A stretch of 64,000 bases of DNA from an uncultured Porticoccus sp. (GCA_947259505.1 CAMYLT010000008.1:612544-676543), one strand, 5' to 3'; shown: positions 1 through 9,262, counted from the stretch's first letter. Made by a program: numbers and translations. The notes: generated by a model from the letters alone, not told the origin.

Positions 1-1818
1 GAGTCACGTCCATGGGAAAACGGTCGTTCAGTAGTGGTGTGTAAAACGGCTGATGGCATGACAAAGGATGCCCTGCCCGCCCCCCTCAGCTCACGCAGCA
101 AAGTTCACGAATACGGCGGCAGTCCGTATCTGGTGGTGGAGGATATACTGTACTTCTGTCTTTACGATGACCAACGAATCTACGCCATCAATTTGCAAGA
201 CCCGCAACCACTACCACGCCCGCTCACTCCGGAAAACGACTTTTTATACGCAGATTTCTGTTTTGACCGCCGACACCAGCGGCTGATTTGCGTGGCGGAA
301 AACCATGGTGTGCCCGGCGAGCCGGAAAATCTGCTGGTGGGCATTCCCCTGGACTGCTCTATGGTCATCCAGCGGCTCTGCGATGGGGCCGACTTCTATG
401 CTTACCCCAGGCTGGACAATAGTGGTGAACAGCTCTGCTGGATCAGTTGGAATCACCCGAATATGCCTTGGGATAACACATCACTGTGGCTGTCCCAGAT
501 TGACGATAATGGCTCACTTGTCAGTCCAACACAGATTGCAGGCAGTGGTGACGAATCCATATCACAACCACGCTGGTCTCCAGAGAATCAACTCTATTTT
601 GTCTCCGACCGCGACAACTGGTGGAATCTATACCGGTACGGGGCCGACGAAGTGGTTGAAGGCGTGCTGCCCATGGCAGCAGAATTTGCCTCACCATTAT
701 GGGTTCTGGGAATGTCCAACTACGATTTTTGCGACGATGGCACCCTGCTGTGCAGCTATACCCTCAATGGTAGTTGGCAACTGGCAGCGCTCTCGCCGGG
801 GGCAAGCACACTAAAAACCATCGCCACGGACTATACCCATATCTCCGATGTGCACTGCCATGGCGACCGCGCCTGGCTGGTTGGAGCATCCCCACATTTG
901 TCTGCCGAATTGGCTGAATGGCATGCCAAAGACCGCCAGCTGCGCACCATTATTCATGGAGCACCGATTACTTTCGACTGCGGTTATCTGTCACAGCCAA
1001 AGCCGATCTGCTTTCCCTCAGGGAATACCGCCTCCGCCCATGCCTTTTATTATCCGCCAGCCAATCCTGAATTTAGTGCCCCAAAGAATACATTGCCGCC
1101 GCTTATAGTGGTCTGCCACGGCGGTCCAACGGGTACCGCCAGCACCGCACTGAATCTGAAAGTCCAGTACTGGACCAGCAGAGGCTTTGCCGTGCTGGAT
1201 GTGAATTACCGGGGTAGCACCGGTTACGGACGACAATATCGACAAGCGCTACATGGTCTCTGGGGCATCGCCGATGTGGAAGATGTAGTGGCTGGCGCGA
1301 ACTTCCTGATAGATCAGGGATGGGTAGACCCGGATAAAGTCGCCATTCGAGGCAGCAGTGCCGGCGGCTATACGGTACTGGCCGCACTCTGTTTTCATGA
1401 TCTGTTCCGAGCGGGTGCCTGTCTGTATGGTATTGGCGATCTGGAGACATTGGCCCGGGATACCCATAAGTTTGAATCCCGCTATCTTGATCGGCTGGTA
1501 GGCCCCTACCCTGAACATAAGGACATCTACCAGGCCCGTTCACCAGTCCACCATGTAGACAACTTCCATTGTCCGGTCATATTCTTCCAGGGACTGGATG
1601 ACAAAGTTGTTCCCCCGGAACAGGCCCTTTCCATGGTCAAGGCGTTGCGTGACAAACAAATGCCGGTGGCATACCTGCCTTTTCCCGGCGAAAGCCACGG
1701 CTTCCGCAAAGCCGAAACCATCCGCCAGTCACTGGAGGCGGAGCTGTATTTTTACGGCCGCGTATTTGGATTTAAACCAGCAGATCATCTGCCCACCATC
1801 GCTATATTCAACCTTTAA
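1..1818 (+). CDS. S9 family peptidase (prolyl oligopeptidase type), 5' end outside window
   Basis: This is a serine peptidase of the prolyl oligopeptidase/acylaminoacyl-peptidase group: an N-terminal beta-propeller followed by an alpha/beta hydrolase catalytic domain. The reading frame is open from base 1, and the first residues (RPWENGRSVVV) match the start of such propellers, so the true start lies upstream and the ATG/GTG codons near base 34 are internal. The C-terminal third carries the nucleophile motif GSSAGG (Ser codon at 1357), a DDKVVPP segment holding the acid and a GESHGF segment holding the His. The oxyanion HGGPTG motif precedes them. No signal peptide can be judged. It is followed within 20 bp by greB. 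The family is clear; the substrate is not. Confidence 0.9.
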   Translation, partial: ESRPWENGRSVVVCKTADGMTKDALPAPLSSRSKVHEYGGSPYLVVEDILYFCLYDDQRIYAINLQDPQPLPRPLTPENDFLYADFCFDRRHQRLICVAENHGVPGEPENLLVGIPLDCSMVIQRLCDGADFYAYPRLDNSGEQLCWISWNHPNMPWDNTSLWLSQIDDNGSLVSPTQIAGSGDESISQPRWSPENQLYFVSDRDNWWNLYRYGADEVVEGVLPMAAEFASPLWVLGMSNYDFCDDGTLLCSYTLNGSWQLAALSPGASTLKTIATDYTHISDVHCHGDRAWLVGASPHLSAELAEWHAKDRQLRTIIHGAPITFDCGYLSQPKPICFPSGNTASAHAFYYPPANPEFSAPKNTLPPLIVVCHGGPTGTASTALNLKVQYWTSRGFAVLDVNYRGSTGYGRQYRQALHGLWGIADVEDVVAGANFLIDQGWVDPDKVAIRGSSAGGYTVLAALCFHDLFRAGACLYGIGDLETLARDTHKFESRYLDRLVGPYPEHKDIYQARSPVHHVDNFHCPVIFFQGLDDKVVPPEQALSMVKALRDKQMPVAYLPFPGESHGFRKAETIRQSLEAELYFYGRVFGFKPADHLPTIAIFNL

Positions 1819-1837
1819 AACGCGCGGAGCAATCAGC

Positions 1838-2368
1838 ATAGGCAGATACCGCCCCCCCGCGCCGAAGAGCGCCCCCTACATCACACCCGAGGGTGCAAAA
1901 GCCCTACGGGAAGAGCTGCACCAATTGTGGAAGGTGGAACGCCCGACAGTGACATTGGCCGTGCACGAAGCTGCCAAGAATGGTGATCGTTCCGAAAATG
2001 GCGACTATATCTACGGAAAAAAGCGGTTGCGGGAAATAGACCGACGAGTGCGCTATTTGAGCAAACGACTGGATGAGGTGACGGTAGTAGATCGTCTCCC
2101 TGCAGATCAGGACAAGGTTTTTTTTGGGGCTTGGGTAACGCTGGAGGATGATGATGGCAACGAATACTGTTATCGCATTGTAGGGGCCGATGAAATTGAT
2201 CCCAGCCGACAGAAAATCAGTATCGACTCGCCTATGGCCAAGCAACTACTGGGGAAGCGACTGGATGATGTGGTCAGTTTGCGCACAGCCGATCAACTCC
2301 GAACCTGTACCATCATCGACGTACACTACCAGGGTGTGGATACCGACACTCACTCAGGCGAAGTTTGA
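1838..2368 (+). CDS. greB: Transcription elongation factor GreB, apparent ATA start
   Basis: GreB binds the RNA polymerase secondary channel and stimulates cleavage of backtracked transcripts. The protein (about 176 aa, slightly longer than the 158 aa of E. coli) has the N-terminal coiled coil with the conserved GDRSENGDY tip, followed by KKRLREIDRRVRYL, and a C-terminal FKBP-like domain containing VFFGAW and ISIDSPMA. Homologous proteins often begin M-x-RYRPP. In this frame the matching IGRYRPP begins with ATA at 1838, and there is no nearby ATG, GTG or TTG. A GGAG Shine-Dalgarno sits at 1826-1829, 8 nt before the ATA. The next upstream candidate is a TTG inside the peptidase gene. Either ATA is used, or the base is an error or mutation from ATG. 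The 3' end overlaps the convergent HD-GYP gene by 19 bp. Confidence 0.88.
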   Translation: MGRYRPPAPKSAPYITPEGAKALREELHQLWKVERPTVTLAVHEAAKNGDRSENGDYIYGKKRLREIDRRVRYLSKRLDEVTVVDRLPADQDKVFFGAWVTLEDDDGNEYCYRIVGADEIDPSRQKISIDSPMAKQLLGKRLDDVVSLRTADQLRTCTIIDVHYQGVDTDTHSGEV

Positions 2369-3702
2369 GCTTCCGTAATAGGGTCTGCGGTTAACAGCGT
2401 TTCTACTCGCAAGTCCATTAAGCTGACGCCATAGTCACCATTTCGCAGTACCCTCTGAATCATAAACTCATGGGAATCGTTGGTTTGATCCAGTTCCCGC
2501 AGGTCAATGACCGCAGGTTGCTGTGGCTTCTTATCCGACGACAACAGAACAGCCACCATCGGCAACTGGCGCTTTTTGGGATCACTGGTCAGTACCACTG
2601 CGACACTAGCATTTTTCAGCTCCACCAAGGTACCTGGTGGGTAAGGACCGATGGTATGTATAAATTCCAGCGCGAACTCTTCGTCAAACTGTTTGCCGCG
2701 GTTTCCATAGATCTGTTGCAATGCCTGCAGTGGCGATTTTTCTTCGGCGTAGACCCGTGGGCTAGTCATCGCATCGTAAGCATCAATGATGCTGATCATC
2801 CGGGAAAATTGTGGAAGGGTTTTGGCGTTGAGTCCCCTAGGATAACCCTTCTGGTCCAGCCGCTCGTGATGATTAATCACCGCATCGGAGGCGAAACGGG
2901 CACCCTCCTCGCTATTCATCAATAGATTTCGACCCAACAAAGGATGACTGTCGACCAGTTCCACCTCTTCCGGAGTCAATTTTTCGACCTTTCTGAGCAA
3001 CTCAAGAGGTAAACGAATCATCCCAAAATCTGCCAGCAATCCATGTAGCCCCAGCTTTAACATATCCTTGGCTTCCAGCCGCAGCACCCGACCAAAATTC
3101 ACGGCCAGAATACAAACATGCAGGCAATGTTCCAGTAGGTAAGCGTCTTTATCCTTGGAGTGCGTCAGCCACATTAAGGGATCAGGGTGACGAAGCACGC
3201 TGCGAACAAGGGCGCTGACCATTTTTCTGGCTTGCGACATATCGATTTTGTTTTCGGAGCGCGCTTGGATCAACAATTGTGCCATGCTGTTTCTGGCAGC
3301 CTTGTAAATCCGTAGAGCTTGGGGAAGCTCTTCAAAAAACGTTGAACTCAATACGTGCACAGACCGTTCATTGATGGTGGCAACCAGCGTCGGCTTACGT
3401 TCTTGTGCTTGAGAAAAGATGCCCGGTTGTGGCTTTCCTGAGGCAAAGGCGTTGGTGTGGAGATTGGTTTTAGCGAAGGGATCTCTCTTGCCACTCCACA
3501 AGCGCCCCTCCTTTTCCACGTACACAAAACTACAGAGCTCGCGAAGTTTTTTAATCTCGGACGGTGTGCTGACCGAGAAGCCCTGGGTCAGAAAAGGTGT
3601 TCCAAGCCATGGTCTATCCAGCTCTGCCACAAACATGCCCACTTTGACATCGGAGGCTGGAATGCGAATATAAGTAGATTTATCGAGAAATTTATTGTCC
3701 AT
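2350..3702 (-). CDS. DUF3391/HD-GYP protein with degenerate catalytic HD motif
   Basis: This 450-aa protein has an N-terminal DUF3391 domain (about 1-70), a linker, and a C-terminal HD-GYP domain (about 185-350). HD-GYP domains are metal-dependent c-di-GMP phosphodiesterases. Here the HDxGK signature reads ADFGM (224-228): the metal-binding His and the Lys are gone. HHE (278-280) and GYP (286-288) survive, but the usual DGKGYP reads DQKGYP. Its upstream neighbour is a full-length paralogue with an intact motif, so this copy probably arose by tandem duplication and may now bind c-di-GMP, regulate its partner or be inactive. It is the last gene of the minus-strand run, 56 bp after its paralogue. 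Family assignment is firm; loss of activity is inferred. Confidence 0.88.
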   Translation of the reverse strand: MDNKFLDKSTYIRIPASDVKVGMFVAELDRPWLGTPFLTQGFSVSTPSEIKKLRELCSFVYVEKEGRLWSGKRDPFAKTNLHTNAFASGKPQPGIFSQAQERKPTLVATINERSVHVLSSTFFEELPQALRIYKAARNSMAQLLIQARSENKIDMSQARKMVSALVRSVLRHPDPLMWLTHSKDKDAYLLEHCLHVCILAVNFGRVLRLEAKDMLKLGLHGLLADFGMIRLPLELLRKVEKLTPEEVELVDSHPLLGRNLLMNSEEGARFASDAVINHHERLDQKGYPRGLNAKTLPQFSRMISIIDAYDAMTSPRVYAEEKSPLQALQQIYGNRGKQFDEEFALEFIHTIGPYPPGTLVELKNASVAVVLTSDPKKRQLPMVAVLLSSDKKPQQPAVIDLRELDQTNDSHEFMIQRVLRNGDYGVSLMDLRVETLLTADPITEAQTSPE

Positions 3703-3758
3703 AATTTGAGTGCTCAGCGAGAACGTAGGTATCGCATAATCCTTTAGAGAGTCTGGTA

Positions 3759-5108
3759 CTACCCCGGTTCAGAAGATGTATGAAATGTCGATACCGCCAT
3801 TTTTACCGGACAGTTTTCCAACAAAATACCATGGTCTCCATCTTTGAGTACACGGCGAATCAACCACTCTCGGGGTAGAGTTCCTCGCTGTACATCCAGC
3901 AAGTCAATAAATTCCTCACCGATAGCCTCTTTGTTGTTATCCAACACAAGCTTCACCATAGGCAAGTGGCGCTTTTTTTCCTGAGATGACAGCACAATCG
4001 CCACATAACCATTGGCAAGTTCCACAATGGTTCCCGGCGGGTAAGGACCCATGAGCTGGATAAACTCCAGAGAATAATCCTCGTCGAACTGGGTTCCGCG
4101 TCTGCGGTAAATCTCTTTCAGTGCATCCAGTGTTGAGCGTGCACCATCGTAACAGCGGTCGCTGGTCATGGCATCGAAGGCATCGACAATCGCAATAATC
4201 CGCGAATAAATGGAAAGTTCTCGCGCGAAGAGTCCCCGGGGGTAGCCCTTGCCATCCATCCGTTCATGATGGTTGTAGGCAACATCAACAGCAACCGTCA
4301 GTGATCCCTGTGATTTCATCAACAGTTTACGCCCTTCCTCCGTGTGGGTTTTGATCAGAGCAAACTCCTCTTCCGTCAGTTTGCTGGGCTTATTGAGCAC
4401 CTCGGAAGGCACGCGCATTTTGCCTACATCGTGCAGCATACCGCCAACGCCCAATTTGACCAGATCTTCTTTCGATAAGCGCAAGTGTCTGCCAAAAGCT
4501 ACTGCCAGAATGCACACGTTGAGGCAGTGTTCCATGGTGTAGTAGTCCATGTGCTTGATCTTGGCCATCCATAACAAGGCATGAGGATTGCGCAGGATAC
4601 TGTCGACACAATCACCAACCACTTCTTTGGCCGCCTCAGTATCAATCGCATTGCCAAGACGCGCCTGCTCTAGTAGACCCTCAACAGTATGGTGAGCAGC
4701 CTGGAAAGCCTTGTGTGCAACAGGGTGTTCCTCTTCGACAGAGCGCTCAACGGGGTGTTCAGGCCTTGTGTTCAGGGTCTCCAGGAGCGAATTTTTATCG
4801 CCTGATGCCTGAGCACGCCGTTGCATGCCGCTCTCACCGGAACCGTCTGCACTGCGCTTTGACAAACCAAAACCCGCACGGAACGGATCTTTTTTGTCAC
4901 CCCAGCGCCGACCTTCTTTTTCCACAAATACGTGATCACAGTATTCCTGTAATTTTCGTATTTCTGAGGTGTGGCGAACTACAAAACCCTGCATAAGGAA
5001 AGGCGTTTCCAACCAGGGGCGATCCAGTTCTGCGACAAACATACCCAGCTTGATACCAGACGTGGGTACGCGGATGAGATTCGCCTTATCTAGAAATGGG
5101 TTGCTCAT
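3759..5108 (-). CDS. DUF3391/HD-GYP c-di-GMP phosphodiesterase (intact motif)
   Basis: This 449-aa cytoplasmic protein has the same architecture as the downstream gene: DUF3391 (about 1-70), a variable acidic linker, then HD-GYP (about 190-350). The catalytic signature is complete: HDVGK at 226-230, HHERMDGKGYP at about 280-290, and a VDAFDAMTSDR segment. The family hydrolyses c-di-GMP to pGpG or GMP, which usually favours motility over biofilm. The ATG start has an AGGAA ribosome site. It lies 54 bp downstream of the uracil-DNA-glycosylase-family gene and 56 bp upstream of its degenerate paralogue, so the two HD-GYP genes are probably cotranscribed. No sensor domain is obvious other than DUF3391. 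Confidence 0.9.
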   Translation of the reverse strand: MSNPFLDKANLIRVPTSGIKLGMFVAELDRPWLETPFLMQGFVVRHTSEIRKLQEYCDHVFVEKEGRRWGDKKDPFRAGFGLSKRSADGSGESGMQRRAQASGDKNSLLETLNTRPEHPVERSVEEEHPVAHKAFQAAHHTVEGLLEQARLGNAIDTEAAKEVVGDCVDSILRNPHALLWMAKIKHMDYYTMEHCLNVCILAVAFGRHLRLSKEDLVKLGVGGMLHDVGKMRVPSEVLNKPSKLTEEEFALIKTHTEEGRKLLMKSQGSLTVAVDVAYNHHERMDGKGYPRGLFARELSIYSRIIAIVDAFDAMTSDRCYDGARSTLDALKEIYRRRGTQFDEDYSLEFIQLMGPYPPGTIVELANGYVAIVLSSQEKKRHLPMVKLVLDNNKEAIGEEFIDLLDVQRGTLPREWLIRRVLKDGDHGILLENCPVKMAVSTFHTSSEPG

Positions 5109-5161
5109 GTATATTCCTTATTAACACGACGGAGTATAACGCCCCGCTCCATGTATTTGGT

Positions 5162-5770
5162 TCACTTGCGTACAATCTTATGCATGTTAAGTCTCAGTGC
5201 AATCTCTGATCGAAGGTTTGGCACCAACTCCTCCTCAAACCAGCAATTTTTGGCCAGCCAACGGTAATTCCGGGGCGATGGATGAACCAGCGGCAGAACT
5301 TCAGGAAGGTAATGGCGCCATTGTTTTACCCTGTCAGTTAAGGTTAAACGCCTATCATTCAGGTAATAAGCTTGAGCATATTGGCCTATCAGCAGGGTCA
5401 GGCTCACATGAGGTAACTGATCAAGGATCGCGCGGTGCCACTGTGGCGCGCACTCCTTGCGAGGCGGTAAGTCTCCAGAACGCCCTCTTCCGGGGTAACA
5501 AAACCCCATCGGCATAATAGCGATGCGGGAGGCATCATAAAATTGTTCCCGACTCAGCCCCATCCAACTACGCAGTCGTTCACCGCTGGGATCGTCCCAA
5601 GGAATCCCGCTGGCGTGGACACGGGTTCCCGGCGCCTGGCCAATCACCAGAATGGTCGCACTGGACTCAACTCTCAGGACAGGTCGTGGACCTAGCGGTA
5701 GATCTGTACAAAGCTGGCAAGTACGAACTTCTGCCAAAAGGTCATGGAGGACAATCTCAGTGCGAGACAT
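5162..5770 (-). CDS. Uracil-DNA glycosylase superfamily protein
   Basis: The protein (about 202 aa from the ATG at 5770, MSRTEIVLHDLL) carries family signatures: GQAPGTR as the active-site loop (motif A), followed by GIPWDDPSGERLRSWMG, and HPSPRN as motif B (leucine loop). Such enzymes excise uracil or other damaged bases, but this subgroup is poorly characterised. It has a CxxC near the N-terminus, yet I do not see the full four-Cys arrangement of iron-sulfur family-4 enzymes. The frame extends 14 codons further upstream inside the preceding gene. I prefer the internal ATG, which still overlaps the small membrane gene by 14 bp and implies translational coupling. Exact substrate is uncertain. 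Confidence 0.8.
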   Translation of the reverse strand: MSRTEIVLHDLLAEVRTCQLCTDLPLGPRPVLRVESSATILVIGQAPGTRVHASGIPWDDPSGERLRSWMGLSREQFYDASRIAIMPMGFCYPGRGRSGDLPPRKECAPQWHRAILDQLPHVSLTLLIGQYAQAYYLNDRRLTLTDRVKQWRHYLPEVLPLVHPSPRNYRWLAKNCWFEEELVPNLRSEIALRLNMHKIVRK

Positions 5771-6104
5771 CGTCGTTAATGGCCCAGTAAGTGTGGAGCA
5801 AGAAACTACCAAGACTACCCAGTGCTAGCCATAGTGGCCAGCTTCGATCCGAAATGGTCAACAGAACCCAGGCAACGCCCAGCATCACCATCAAGGAAAC
5901 CAACGGTAACCGCACCTTCGCATTCACTGACACGTTGGCATCGTAGGGCCATATACGATTTACCAAGGGCGCGGCGGAGGACAACAATACACCGAGCCAG
6001 GGTAAGGAAAACTGCTGAAACAGTGACCACGCGGCAATGGCTACTGCAACGCCCATCCAGCCTTGAAACAGTACAGCACATAGTCGTTTCACTGTATGCC
6101 TCAA
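5757..6104 (-). CDS. Small multi-pass membrane protein, unknown function
   Basis: A 115-aa hydrophobic protein with about three to four predicted membrane segments (about 7-27, 32-48, 65-83, 89-107) and no motif that I recognise. Its start is TTG, and the stop of the preceding RND gene overlaps it in the string TTGA (6101-6104), so translation is likely coupled to the pump. Its own 3' end overlaps the glycosylase-family gene. The position suggests an accessory of the efflux pump, but nothing in the sequence proves this. Confidence 0.65.
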   Translation of the reverse strand: MRHTVKRLCAVLFQGWMGVAVAIAAWSLFQQFSLPWLGVLLSSAAPLVNRIWPYDANVSVNAKVRLPLVSLMVMLGVAWVLLTISDRSWPLWLALGSLGSFLLHTYWAINDDVSH

Positions 6105-9100
6105 ACGCCCACCTGGTCTGAGGATAACGAGGCCAAACCTTTACTTATCCGCCGCTTCAGATACTCCGGCAACACCAGCATGGCCGGCGTCACCAACAGG
6201 GTGAGAATGGTAGAAAACATCAAGCCATTGACGATGGCGGCAGCTAACTGTTGCCACCAGGAAGCCAATTCACCGCCCACCTCTATCTGCCGGTGTACAA
6301 AGTCCAGACTGAGATTGCAAGCCAACGGCATCAGCCCTACTGCAGTAGTGACCGTTGTCAATAATACCGGCCTCAGCCGTGTCATCGCGGCAATACGTGC
6401 GGCTTCCAGCGCAGTCATATCCGGTGTCTCTCGACGCAAGTGGTTATAGGTATCGATTAACACAATATTATTGTTCACAACGATACCCGCCAGCGCCACG
6501 ATGCCGATACCGGACATCAGTACACTCAGGGGCTGCTGCATAACCAGCAAGCCAAGCATTACTCCCGCAGTGGACATCACCACCGAGGACAGGATCAAGA
6601 AGGCTTGGTAGAAACTATTGAACTGCATCACCATCAAGATCAGCATCAGGAACAGTGCCATCAAAAAGGCCACGCCCAGGAAGGCGATAGAATCGGCCTG
6701 CTCCTCATTGGCACCGCGAAAATCGATCCGCACTGCAGGGTCGATCTGCTCGGTATCGAGCCAGGAGCGTATTTCCCTGACTTTATCGTCTGGCAGCACA
6801 CCATCTTCTGTATTGGCACGCACCATCAATACGTCCATACGATCTATGCGCTGAATACTGTCAACTCGCGGCTTGGCCAAGCGAGTCACAAACGAGCTTA
6901 CCGGTACCGCACCATTGGGTGTGGTCACCCGCAGTTCATCCAGAGCAAATAACCCCCGATCTGCCGCAGGATAGCGAACACGGATTTCCACCTCGTCCTC
7001 GGCATCATCGGGGCGAAATGCGCCAATCTTGATGCCATTGGTAACCAATTGCACCATATTGCCCACTTGAAGCGTGTCGACACCAAGCATGGCCGCTTCA
7101 GCGCGATCCACCTCCAATTCCCATTCGATGCCCGGCAGAGGTAGAGTATCGTCAATATCTAATAACCCCGCCACCTCGTTCTCGAGATGGTAGCGAAGGC
7201 GATGAGCGACGCCGCGCATGGCCTCACGATCATTGGAAGAAAGCTGGATCTGGATATCCTTACCGACCGGTGGGCCACCCTGTACGGGCTCTGCGGAGAC
7301 GATGATGCCTGCCATGTCGGCAGTCTCCTGGCGTATTTGCGCAAATATCTGGTGACTACTGATGTCCCGATTACTGGCACGATCCAGTTCCACCAGGATA
7401 TTGCTGATCTGATCCTTGGCCCGATCCAGGTTAGATCCAATGCCGTTGCCCTGACTGGCAGCGTAAACAGCCTTCACATGAGGAACAGCCATAACCCGGT
7501 TTTCAACTTCAGCAGAGAGTCGCGCAGTTTCCGCCACCGGTAAATTTCCCTGTGCGCGCACAGAGACAATGCCATAACGGTCTTCCGTGTCCACAAAGAA
7601 CGACACACCACGTCCAAATGTTCCGTAAAGCAGGAAAATTACCAGCAATAGCGTCACGACCCCGCCAACTGTGACCACCGGATTCGACAGCGCTCTGGTA
7701 ATGAAACGCCCATAGCTTCGACCAAGGTGGCCTAGGTAAGCATCCTGTTCCTGTAGGTGACGGGCGTCTCCTTGCGCCCTCACCGTCGGACTCAATTTGC
7801 CCGCAAACAGCACGCCCAGCACGGGCACAAAAAACAACGCGTAGAGTAATGACCAACTGAGAACAGCAAACACCGTCACCGGAAGATAGGACATGAATTC
7901 ACCCACCACACCCGGCCACATCATCAATGGCAGAAACACTGCCAGAGTGGTCGCGGTAGAGGCTACAACTGGTAAAAACATACGGCGCACCGCCGCCACA
8001 TAGGCCTCGCGCGCGCTCTGGCCCCCCAGTATCTGCTGGTCGGCATACTCCACCACCACAATGGCACCGTCGATCAACATGCCCATGGCCAGCAGCAGGC
8101 CGAAAATGACCATAAAATTAAAACTGTAACCGAGCAGGTAGGCGATGATGGTGGCCCCAAGCAGGGAAAACGGAATCCCCAAGCCAACCAGTAGCGCGGA
8201 ACGCATCCCTAGCGCTGCAACCACCACAACCATCACTAGCATAATTGCACTGAGAATATTGCCCTGTAACTCGTTGACCATTTGCAGCGCAAAATCAGAC
8301 GCATCAAAGATATAGTCGATTTGGACACCCTGAGGCAGTCGATCAGATGCTGCTTCGACCACCTGCTTAACCGCCGCCACTGCCTTGATAGCATTGGCTT
8401 TGTTGCGTTTGAAAACTTCAATCGCCATTGCCCGGCGACCATTAATGTGACTAAAGCTGGAGCGGTCCTTGAATGTGCGGCGAATATCGGCCACATCTGA
8501 CAACGTCACCACCCCATTGGCATTGAATTTCACCGGCAAGGTAGTGACATCGGCACGATCTTCAATGAGTCCCGGTACCTTTACCCCAAATCGACCGCGG
8601 GCGGTATCGTACTCTCCGCTGGGAATCAGCAGGTTATTGGCGGACACCGTCTTCAGCAACTCATCTGCCGTCAGGTTATAGTGTTCGAGTTGAGAAGGGT
8701 CGAGCAGCACTTCCACCACCTCTTCTCGATCTCCAGCCAGATTTGCTTCGAGAATTTCCGGCAGGGCTTCAATTTCCTGACGCAGTTGACGGACGATCTG
8801 AAATAGCTCTCGCTCTGTCAGTTGATCACCGGAAAAAGTAATCGCCACTGTCGGTTCCGGTGAGGCGGAGAGTTCCTTCACTACAGGCTCATCGGTATCG
8901 TCCGGAAACTCCGCCTTGGCGCGATTCACCGCTTCACGGACATCCGCCAGTGCGGCATCAATATCGATCTCCGGTTCAAATTCGACAATAGCGTAAGCAG
9001 AGCCCTCCCGGGCTTGGGCCGTAAGCTCCTCAACACCATCCAGAGATTTCAGTTCAGTTTCTAGTGGCTTAATCAGCAACCGATTGGCATCTTCGGGTGA

Positions 9101-9262
9101 GATGCCCTGATGGGTGACCACCACCATGACAAATGGCACTGTGACATTAGGATTCAGATCGACACTGATCCAGGAACGGGCAAAGACACCGGCAATCAAC
9201 ACAAACAGCAACAGGGAAACCGTGGCCCTTGAGTGACCGATAGCCCGTTCCAGGAAGCTCAT
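6101..9262 (-). CDS. RND family efflux transporter, inner-membrane permease
   Basis: At 1053 aa this has the size and layout of an AcrB/MexB-type resistance-nodulation-division pump: one N-terminal helix, a large periplasmic domain, a block of helices, a second periplasmic domain and a second block. These pumps export drugs, detergents or metabolites using the proton gradient. The helix-4 relay region reads LAMGMLIDGAIVVVE, so only one Asp is present where AcrB has DD. Helix 10 reads GIVVNNNIVLID. It starts with ATG overlapping the stop of the adaptor gene (ATGA, 9259-9262), which confirms an operon. No outer-membrane channel gene is nearby, so a TolC-type protein from elsewhere is probably used. 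Substrate unknown. Confidence 0.92.
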   Translation of the reverse strand: MSFLERAIGHSRATVSLLLFVLIAGVFARSWISVDLNPNVTVPFVMVVVTHQGISPEDANRLLIKPLETELKSLDGVEELTAQAREGSAYAIVEFEPEIDIDAALADVREAVNRAKAEFPDDTDEPVVKELSASPEPTVAITFSGDQLTERELFQIVRQLRQEIEALPEILEANLAGDREEVVEVLLDPSQLEHYNLTADELLKTVSANNLLIPSGEYDTARGRFGVKVPGLIEDRADVTTLPVKFNANGVVTLSDVADIRRTFKDRSSFSHINGRRAMAIEVFKRNKANAIKAVAAVKQVVEAASDRLPQGVQIDYIFDASDFALQMVNELQGNILSAIMLVMVVVVAALGMRSALLVGLGIPFSLLGATIIAYLLGYSFNFMVIFGLLLAMGMLIDGAIVVVEYADQQILGGQSAREAYVAAVRRMFLPVVASTATTLAVFLPLMMWPGVVGEFMSYLPVTVFAVLSWSLLYALFFVPVLGVLFAGKLSPTVRAQGDARHLQEQDAYLGHLGRSYGRFITRALSNPVVTVGGVVTLLLVIFLLYGTFGRGVSFFVDTEDRYGIVSVRAQGNLPVAETARLSAEVENRVMAVPHVKAVYAASQGNGIGSNLDRAKDQISNILVELDRASNRDISSHQIFAQIRQETADMAGIIVSAEPVQGGPPVGKDIQIQLSSNDREAMRGVAHRLRYHLENEVAGLLDIDDTLPLPGIEWELEVDRAEAAMLGVDTLQVGNMVQLVTNGIKIGAFRPDDAEDEVEIRVRYPAADRGLFALDELRVTTPNGAVPVSSFVTRLAKPRVDSIQRIDRMDVLMVRANTEDGVLPDDKVREIRSWLDTEQIDPAVRIDFRGANEEQADSIAFLGVAFLMALFLMLILMVMQFNSFYQAFLILSSVVMSTAGVMLGLLVMQQPLSVLMSGIGIVALAGIVVNNNIVLIDTYNHLRRETPDMTALEAARIAAMTRLRPVLLTTVTTAVGLMPLACNLSLDFVHRQIEVGGELASWWQQLAAAIVNGLMFSTILTLLVTPAMLVLPEYLKRRISKGLASLSSDQVGV

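Noticed and set aside
2350..5108. The two HD-GYP genes as one gene split by a frameshift
   Set aside because: Both contain the complete DUF3391 plus HD-GYP layout, with separate starts and nearly equal length.
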